A program made the translations under genes and the position numbers. The notes under the pieces are model-generated. The model was not told the origin of the DNA. It searched no databases and saw only the letters and a program-made list of their open reading frames with translations. Source: Pseudomonas sp. Q1-7 (GTDB lineage: Bacteria; Pseudomonadota; Gammaproteobacteria; Pseudomonadales; Pseudomonadaceae). From it: a stretch of 64,000 nt of DNA. Where the stretch lies: contig NZ_CP116304.1 of NCBI RefSeq assembly GCF_028010285.1, positions 3,054,501-3,118,500 of the forward strand. The letters run 5' to 3'. This document shows positions 58,227-64,000 of this stretch, piece by piece (the first letter of the stretch is position 1; each line of letters starts with the position of its first letter).

Positions 58227-58934
58227 ATGACCGAGCTGGCTCGCCTCAAGTTTTATGCCACTCAACCGCATCCATGCAGCTACCTGCCCGAGGAACAGGC
58301 CACCACCCTGTTTCTCGACCCCAGCCAGCCAATGGATGTGGAGGTCTATGCCGAGCTGTCAGAAATGGGCTTCCGCCGCAGCGGAGACCACCTCTATCGG
58401 CCGCATTGCCAGCGCTGCAACGCCTGCGTCCCCGCGCGCATTCCCGCCGACCAGTTCATTCCCAATCGCCAACAGAAGCGCATTCTCAAGCGCAACGCCG
58501 ACCTGACCGTGAAAGCCGTGCGCCCGGCTTTCACCGAGGAGTATTACGCGCTCTACGTGCGCTATATCGAACAGCGCCACTCAGACGGCGACATGTACCC
58601 GCCCAGCCGGGACCAGTTCTCCACGTTCCTGGTGCGCGACCTGCCCTTTTCCCGTTTCTATGAGTTCCGCCTGAATGACGAATTGAAGGCCGTCGCGGTG
58701 ACGGACGTGCTGCCCAACGGTATTTCCGCGGTCTACACCTTCTACGACCCCGATGAGGAACGACGCAGCCTTGGCCGCTACGCCATTCTCTGGCAGATCG
58801 GCGAAACCGCGCGCCTCGGGCTGCAGGCCGTCTATCTTGGCTACTGGATCAAGAACTGCAGAAAGATGAATTACAAGACCCAGTACCGGCCGATCGAACT
58901 CTTCGTTAATCAGCGTTGGGTGACGCTCAGCTGA
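58227..58934 (+). CDS. bpt: aspartate/glutamate leucyltransferase (Bpt/Ate, 235 aa)
   Basis: It belongs to the arginyl/leucyl-tRNA-protein transferase family. The N-terminal Cys motif is [16 protein letters not shown] with a second [13 protein letters not shown], the zinc/Fe-S-like site. The C-terminal GNAT-like domain has [16 protein letters not shown] and [16 protein letters not shown]. It adds Leu to acidic N-termini. It is next to aat and close to infA, clpA and clpS, an N-degron cluster. Confidence 0.95.
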   Translation: MTELARLKFYATQPHPCSYLPEEQATTLFLDPSQPMDVEVYAELSEMGFRRSGDHLYRPHCQRCNACVPARIPADQFIPNRQQKRILKRNADLTVKAVRPAFTEEYYALYVRYIEQRHSDGDMYPPSRDQFSTFLVRDLPFSRFYEFRLNDELKAVAVTDVLPNGISAVYTFYDPDEERRSLGRYAILWQIGETARLGLQAVYLGYWIKNCRKMNYKTQYRPIELFVNQRWVTLS

Positions 58935-59035
58935 AGCCCTTGGCGAGCAGTGCTGTTTTCGGGCACAATGCACGCCGTTTTTGCCCGCCGCGCCCTGCGG
59001 CAGGGCTCATCTTTGAATACCGAGGGCTTTACTGC

Positions 59036-59254
59036 ATGTCGAAAGAAGACAGCTTCGAAATGGAAGGCACTGTCATCGACACCCTGCCCAACACCATGTT
59101 CCGTGTGGAGTTGGAAAATGGGCACGTCGTCACCGCGCACATTTCCGGCAAGATGCGCAAGAACTACATCCGCATCCTCACCGGTGACAAGGTCCGCGTC
59201 GAGCTGACGCCATACGATCTGAGCAAGGGCCGCATCACCTACCGCGCCCGCTGA
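59036..59254 (+). CDS. infA: translation initiation factor IF-1 (72 aa)
   Basis: The S1/OB fold is complete: [58 protein letters not shown], ending GRITYRAR. It binds the ribosomal A site. Followed by a terminator. Confidence 0.98.
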   Translation: MSKEDSFEMEGTVIDTLPNTMFRVELENGHVVTAHISGKMRKNYIRILTGDKVRVELTPYDLSKGRITYRAR

Positions 59255-59266
59255 TCACATCGTCAT

Positions 59267-59296
59267 GAAAAAAGCCCGGCATATGCCGGGCTTTTT
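59267..59296. terminator. terminator between convergent infA and clpA
   Basis: AAAAAAGCCCGGC-ATAT-GCCGGGCTTTTT, nearly symmetrical with A and T tracts on both sides, so it can stop both genes. Confidence 0.9.
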
Positions 59297-59311
59297 CGTA
59301 CCTGTGGGACC

Positions 59312-61582
59312 TCAGGCCATTTCCGCAGTGGTTTCGAACTCGAAATCGAGTTCCCCATCCTTGACATCAACATGCACCAGGCCGCCATGCTCGGCCAGCT
59401 CGCCAAACAGAATTTCCTCCGCCAGCGGCCGCTTGATCTTGTCCTGAATCAGGCGAGCCATGGGGCGAGCCCCCATCTGCGCATCGTAGCCACGCTCAGC
59501 CAGCCAGCCACGCGCCTCGTCACTGACCACAAGCTGCACTCGCTTGTCTTCCAGCTGGGCCTGCAGCTCGGTGAGGAACTTGTCCACCACGTTCTTGATC
59601 ACTTCGTGGCTCAGGCGACCGAATTGGATGATGGTATCCAGACGGTTGCGGAACTCGGGCGTGAAGCTCTTGCGAATCACCTCCATGGCGTCCGACGAGT
59701 GATCCTGCAAGGTGAAGCCGATGGACGCCCGCGCGGCAGTCTCGGCCCCCGCGTTGGTGGTCATGATCAGGATCACGTTGCGGAAGTCCGCCTTGCGACC
59801 GTTGTTGTCAGTCAGGGTGCCGTGGTCCATTACCTGCAACAGCAGATTGAAGACTTCCGGGTGCGCCTTCTCGATCTCATCCAGCAGCAGCACACAATGT
59901 GGCATCTTGGTGATGGCTTCGGTCAGCAACCCGCCCTGGTCGAAACCGACATAGCCGGGAGGCGCGCCAATCAGACGCGAAACGGTATGCCGCTCCATGT
60001 ACTCGGACATGTCGAAGCGAATCAGCTCAATGCCCATGGCCTTGGCCAGCTGCCGCGCCACCTCGGTCTTGCCGACCCCCGTAGGGCCGGCGAAGAGGAA
60101 TGAACCCACCGGCTTGTCCGGCGCCTTGAGACCGGCGCGCGAGAGCTTGATCGCGGTCGACAGCGAGTCGATCGCCGCATCCTGGCCAAACACGGTCAGC
60201 TTCAGGTCACGCTCCAGGTTACGCAGCAGCTCCTTGTCGGAGCTGGTGACGTGTTTCGGAGGAATTCGCGCGATCTTGGCGACGATGTCCTCGACCTGGG
60301 CCACCTCGATGCGCTTGGCACGCTTCTCTTCCGGCTGAAGTCGCTGGTAGGCACCCGCCTCGTCGATCACATCGATGGCCTTGTCGGGCATGTGACGATC
60401 ATTGATGTAGCGCGCCGCCAGCTCGGCCGCGGCACGCAAGGCCTCGTCGCTGTACTCGATATGATGGTGCTGCTCGAAGCGCGCCTTGAGCCCCTTGAGG
60501 ATGCCCACGGTGTCTTCGACCGAGGGCTCGGTGACATCGACCTTCTGGAAACGACGCGCCAGGGCCCGATCCTTCTCGAAGATGCCGCGGAATTCCTGGA
60601 ACGTGGTGGAACCGATGCAACGGATCTCCCCCGAGGAAAGCAGCGGCTTGAGCAGGTTGGACGCATCCATCACTCCACCCGACGCAGCACCGGCACCGAT
60701 GATGGTGTGAATCTCGTCGATGAAGAGAATGGCATGCGGACGCTTGCGCAACTCGTTGAGCAGAGCCTTGAAGCGCTTCTCGAAGTCGCCGCGATACTTG
60801 GTGCCCGCCAGCAGCGCACCCAGGTCCAGGGAATACACCACGCTGTCGGCCAGCAGGTCGGGCACCTGGTTGTCGACAATGCGCTTGGCCAGGCCTTCGG
60901 CGATCGCGGTCTTGCCGACACCGGCCTCTCCCACCAGCAACGGATTGTTCTTGCGACGACGCGCCAGAATCTGCGCAACGCGCTCGACCTCATGCTCACG
61001 CCCCACCAGGGGATCGATACGCCCCATGCGCGCCAGTTCATTCAGGTTGCTGGCGTAAGCATCTAGAGGATGGCCGGAAGCCGCGGCTTCTCCACCTTCC
61101 TCGTCCTGCATCTCCTGGTCGTGATCGTGTTGCTCGCCATGCCCCGGCACCTTGGAAATGCCATGGGCGATGTAGTTGACGACATCGATACGAGCCACGC
61201 TCTGCTGTTTCAGCAGGAATACGGCCTGGCTTTCCTGCTCGCTGAAGATGGCCACCAGCACGTTGGCGCCCGTCACCTCGCGCTTGCCGGAGCTCTGCAC
61301 GTGAAATACCGCGCGCTGCAAAACGCGCTGAAAACCTAGAGTGGGTTGGGTTTCCCGGTCTTCGTCGTGCTGCGGAATCAGTGGGGTAGTGGAGTCGATG
61401 AACTCCTGCAGGTCATGCCGCAGTTTGTCCATATTAGCGCCACATGCGCGCAGTACCGTGGCAGCCGCTTCGTTGTCCAGCAGGGCGAGCAGCAAGTGCT
61501 CGACCGTCATGAATTCATGGCGCTTGGCGCGGGCCTCCTTGAAGGCAAGATTGAGGGTGACTTCGAGCTCGCGGTTCAACAT
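59312..61582 (-). CDS. clpA: ATP-dependent Clp protease ATP-binding subunit ClpA (756 aa)
   Basis: An N domain ([20 protein letters not shown]), D1 with Walker [17 protein letters not shown]2 with Walker [16 protein letters not shown] and Walker [15 protein letters not shown]; a charged loop ([16 protein letters not shown]) lies between N and D1. It unfolds substrates delivered by ClpS to ClpP. The upstream clpS gene is on the same strand. Confidence 0.98.
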   Translation of the reverse strand: MLNRELEVTLNLAFKEARAKRHEFMTVEHLLLALLDNEAAATVLRACGANMDKLRHDLQEFIDSTTPLIPQHDEDRETQPTLGFQRVLQRAVFHVQSSGKREVTGANVLVAIFSEQESQAVFLLKQQSVARIDVVNYIAHGISKVPGHGEQHDHDQEMQDEEGGEAAASGHPLDAYASNLNELARMGRIDPLVGREHEVERVAQILARRRKNNPLLVGEAGVGKTAIAEGLAKRIVDNQVPDLLADSVVYSLDLGALLAGTKYRGDFEKRFKALLNELRKRPHAILFIDEIHTIIGAGAASGGVMDASNLLKPLLSSGEIRCIGSTTFQEFRGIFEKDRALARRFQKVDVTEPSVEDTVGILKGLKARFEQHHHIEYSDEALRAAAELAARYINDRHMPDKAIDVIDEAGAYQRLQPEEKRAKRIEVAQVEDIVAKIARIPPKHVTSSDKELLRNLERDLKLTVFGQDAAIDSLSTAIKLSRAGLKAPDKPVGSFLFAGPTGVGKTEVARQLAKAMGIELIRFDMSEYMERHTVSRLIGAPPGYVGFDQGGLLTEAITKMPHCVLLLDEIEKAHPEVFNLLLQVMDHGTLTDNNGRKADFRNVILIMTTNAGAETAARASIGFTLQDHSSDAMEVIRKSFTPEFRNRLDTIIQFGRLSHEVIKNVVDKFLTELQAQLEDKRVQLVVSDEARGWLAERGYDAQMGARPMARLIQDKIKRPLAEEILFGELAEHGGLVHVDVKDGELDFEFETTAEMA

Positions 61583-61610
61583 GGCTTCACCTCATACCCA
61601 AGCGGCGGCG

Positions 61611-61973
61611 TTAACCGTCCTTCTCGATTTCACAGAGCAGCGGGTGCTGGCTCTCTCTCGCATATTGATTGACCTGCATGGCCTTGGTTTCGGCAATGTC
61701 GCGAGTGAACACGCCGCAAACCGCCCGACCCTCCGTATGCACGGTCAGCATGATCTTGGTGGCCAGTTCCCGGTTCATACCGAAGAACAATTCGAGCACC
61801 TCGACCACGAAATCCATTGGGGTGTAGTCATCGTTAAACATCACCACCTTATACATGGGTGGCGCCTGAAGGGCCGGCTTGGCTTCCTGCACCGCCAGGC
61901 CCGTGGAGTCGTCCTCATGATGCTGCGGACTGTCCTGATTGAATGTTAGTCGAATCTGGCTGCTTGCATGCAT
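61611..61973 (-). CDS. clpS: ClpS adaptor (120 aa)
   Basis: The N-end binding motif region is [20 protein letters not shown], with NDDYT and the Mx[18 protein letters not shown] block intact. The disordered N-terminus ([20 protein letters not shown]) binds ClpA. Start ATG 61973 is chosen because it gives the familiar [11 protein letters not shown]; an ATG at 61991 is possible and neither has a strong ribosome binding site. Confidence 0.95.
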   Translation of the reverse strand: MHASSQIRLTFNQDSPQHHEDDSTGLAVQEAKPALQAPPMYKVVMFNDDYTPMDFVVEVLELFFGMNRELATKIMLTVHTEGRAVCGVFTRDIAETKAMQVNQYARESQHPLLCEIEKDG

Positions 61974-62202
61974 GCTGGAAATAAAGGTCATGGTTGAGTG
62001 AAAACGGCCACTGTAAAGACATTGAACCGTTTCTCAGGCGACGCCGGGAACGCCTTGACTAACGGCAAAACGGTGTTACAACGAGTGGATACCCGTCTTC
62101 GGGTATCAGGGGTTCCACGTGCGCGGCCAAGGCGGCCTTCAGGGCGTGGAGTCGAAGTGGATGATACTCCAGTGATGGAGTCCTTTGCAGAGGGATATCA
62201 GC

Positions 62203-62466
62203 ATGCTTAGCGGTAAGGTCAAGTGGTTCAACAACGCCAAAGGCTATGGATTCATCCTGGCCGATGGCCGAGATGAGGACCTGTTCGCCCACTATTCGGC
62301 CATCCAGATGGACGGCTACAAGACGCTAAAGGCTGGACAGCCGGTAAGCTTCGATATCATCCAGGGCCCGAAAGGGCTGCATGCCGTGAATATTCGTCCG
62401 GTCACGGCCGCCACCGAAGCGCCTGCCACGCTCAGCCAACCTCAGGGCAGCACGGTAGAAGTCTGA
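62203..62466 (+). CDS. cspD: cold-shock-like protein CspD (87 aa)
   Basis: Cold-shock domain: MLSGKVKWFNNAKGYGFILA with RNP1 KGYGFI and RNP2 DLFAHYS. It has a C-terminal tail (VTAATEAPATLSQPQG) as in CspD, an inhibitor of replication in stationary cells. GAGGG precedes ATG 62203. It is divergent from clpS. Confidence 0.95.
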   Translation: MLSGKVKWFNNAKGYGFILADGRDEDLFAHYSAIQMDGYKTLKAGQPVSFDIIQGPKGLHAVNIRPVTAATEAPATLSQPQGSTVEV

Positions 62467-62489
62467 GCCCCCACCTCTTGGGCATGAGA

Positions 62490-62520
62490 AAGGCCGGTCA
62501 GATGACCGGCCTTTTTGTTT
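62490..62520. terminator. terminator after cspD
   Basis: AAAGGCCGGTCA-GA-TGACCGGCCTTTTTG hairpin with T-tract, between convergent cspD and icd. Confidence 0.9.
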
Positions 62521-62532
62521 CTGCCGCCAGGC

Positions 62533-63789
62533 TCACATATGGGCGATGATGGCGTCACCGAACTCCGAGCAGGACAGCAGCTTGGCGCCTTCCATCAGAC
62601 GCTCGAAGTCGTAGGTCACGGTCTTCGCAGCGATGGCACCGTTGGTCCCCTTGATGATCAGGTCGGCGGCCTCCGTCCACCCCAGGTGGCGCAGCATCAT
62701 TTCTGCAGAGAGGATGACCGAGCCCGGGTTCACCTTGTCCTGGCCGGCGTACTTCGGCGCGGTGCCATGGGTGGCTTCGAACATGGCAACGGTGTCGGAC
62801 AGGTTGGCGCCGGGGGCGATACCAATGCCACCCACCTCGGCCGCCAGGGCGTCGGACAGGTAGTCACCGTTCAGGTTCAGGGTGGCGATCACGTCATACT
62901 CGGCCGGACGCAGCAGGATCTGCTGCAGCATGGCATCGGCGATCACATCCTTTACCACGATGTTCTTGCCGGTGCGCGGATTCTTGAACTGCATCCAGGG
63001 ACCGCCATCCAGCAGCTCGGCACCGAACTCGTCGCGGGCAATCTCGTAGCCCCACTCCTTGAAGGCACCTTCGGTGAACTTCATGATGTTGCCCTTGTGG
63101 ACGATGGTCACGGAGCTCCGATCGTTATCCACCGCGTATTGCAGGGCCTTGCGCACCAGGCGCTTGGTGCCCTCTTGTGAAACCGGCTTGATGCCGATGC
63201 CACAGTTCTCGGTGAAGCGGATCTTCTTGACGCCCATCTCTTCGGTGAGGAACTTGATGACCTTCTCGGCCTCGGGGCTGCCAGCCTTCCACTCCACGCC
63301 CGCATAGATGTCTTCGGAGTTCTCGCGGAAGATCACCATGTCGACATCACCGGGCTTCTTCACCGGGCTCGGCACACCTTCGAACCAGCGAACCGGGCGT
63401 TGGCAGACATAGAGGTCCAGTTCCTGGCGCAGCGCCACGTTGAGCGAGCGGATACCACCGCCGACCGGAGTGGTCAGCGGCCCCTTGATGGATACGACGT
63501 AGTCACGAACGGCTTCGAGGGTTTCTTTCGGCAGCCAAGTGTCCTGGTCGTAGACCTGAGTGGCCTTCTCGCCGGCATAGACCTCCATCCAGGAAATCTT
63601 GCGGTCGCCACCGTAGGCTCTGGCGACAGCGGCATCCACCACTTTGATCATGACAGGGCTGATATCGACGCCGATGCCGTCACCTTCGATGAAGGGAATG
63701 ATCGGGTTGTTCGGTACCTTAAGGGACATGTCTGCATTGACGGTGATTTTGTCACCGACCGCCGGCACCTGGATCTTTTGGTATCCCAT
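62533..63789 (-). CDS. icd: NADP-dependent isocitrate dehydrogenase (418 aa)
   Basis: It oxidises isocitrate to 2-oxoglutarate in the TCA cycle. N-terminus [17 protein letters not shown]; the phosphorylatable Ser is in [15 protein letters not shown]; the metal site [11 protein letters not shown] and [17 protein letters not shown] follow; NADP-binding [16 protein letters not shown]. The length is usual for the dimeric enzyme. Confidence 0.98.
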   Translation of the reverse strand: MGYQKIQVPAVGDKITVNADMSLKVPNNPIIPFIEGDGIGVDISPVMIKVVDAAVARAYGGDRKISWMEVYAGEKATQVYDQDTWLPKETLEAVRDYVVSIKGPLTTPVGGGIRSLNVALRQELDLYVCQRPVRWFEGVPSPVKKPGDVDMVIFRENSEDIYAGVEWKAGSPEAEKVIKFLTEEMGVKKIRFTENCGIGIKPVSQEGTKRLVRKALQYAVDNDRSSVTIVHKGNIMKFTEGAFKEWGYEIARDEFGAELLDGGPWMQFKNPRTGKNIVVKDVIADAMLQQILLRPAEYDVIATLNLNGDYLSDALAAEVGGIGIAPGANLSDTVAMFEATHGTAPKYAGQDKVNPGSVILSAEMMLRHLGWTEAADLIIKGTNGAIAAKTVTYDFERLMEGAKLLSCSEFGDAIIAHM

Positions 63790-64000
63790 GCTGAGCTCCG
63801 TGTTGTGGTTGAGAACGCTCTTGCAGCTCGTGAGCCTACTCCAGTTGGTCGGTCATCGACCATATCTTCATTAGTCGAAAGCACGGGCCGCGTCAGCCCA
63901 CCCAAAGGAGTGGTATACTGCGCGCCGTGACTTGACAGTCATCGGGGGCGAGCAGTCTGGGACCAGACTCACTGTCCTCGCGCGGCCAGGCCACCACCAT
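63790..64000. other. upstream region of icd, end of window
   Basis: About 210 bases. No start of a second gene is complete; the plus strand after 63930 is probably leader of the next gene. A TTGACA-like hexamer occurs near 63933. Confidence 0.4.

Overview
The window is a high-GC Pseudomonas chromosome segment. The evidence is gene order: gacA-uvrC-pgsA followed by tRNA-Gly and tRNA-Cys, then yccA-like, tusDCBE, a ybiB-like gene, cysG, serS, crcB, rarA, lolA, ftsK, trxB, aat, ate/bpt, infA, clpA, clpS, cspD and icd. This is the order I know from the P. aeruginosa lineage. The accessory content differs enough that I would call it a relative of P. aeruginosa rather than that species.

Region 1 (1-1096) is host DNA: the 5' end of a UDP-glucose dehydrogenase gene, one small hypothetical gene and about 550 bases with no convincing gene.

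Region 2 (1097-17343) is an integrated phage-satellite-like element at the 3' end of tRNA-Leu(UAA). It is bounded by a 21/22-base direct repeat and carries a P4-type integrase next to the tRNA. Its main operon (minus strand, 15236 down to 4717) runs from an AlpA-type activator through a P4-like RNA immunity/attenuation region, small genes, an HEXXH protein, a TOPRIM primase-like protein and a DUF3631 ATPase to a short morphogenesis set: major capsid protein, gp10-like protein, tape measure and HNH endonuclease. No terminase, portal, tail-tube, fibre, lysis or CI-type repressor gene is visible, so it probably depends on a helper phage. The plus-strand end carries cargo: two lipoproteins and a low-GC cassette made of a small alpha/beta protein, a Ser/Thr kinase and a 44-residue basic protein. 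That cassette is the best candidate for an undescribed defence system. The best candidate for undescribed regulation is the immunity RNA at 14785-14862, with antisense-complementary target sequences on both sides.

Region 3 (17.4-26 kb) is a metabolic accessory region: an NTF2-like protein, a three-module flavin/iron-sulfur oxidoreductase, a glutathione S-transferase, two tandem LysR regulators, an LCAT-like lipoprotein and a GlxA-type AraC regulator. Region 4 (26.6-33.4 kb) holds two paralogous BCCT betaine/choline-type transporters with a nearly identical internal patch, a DnaQ-like exonuclease and a cyclic-nucleotide-binding/CBS/DUF294 protein. Region 5 (33.4-39.8 kb) holds an extremely Gly/His-rich secreted protein, a DUF6502-DUF5666-beta-barrel gene set and a chemoreceptor. 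Region 6 (40 kb to the end) is the conserved core listed above, including three tRNA genes, tRNA 2-thiolation (tus), siroheme synthesis, lipoprotein sorting, chromosome segregation and a complete N-degron set (Aat, Bpt, ClpS, ClpA).
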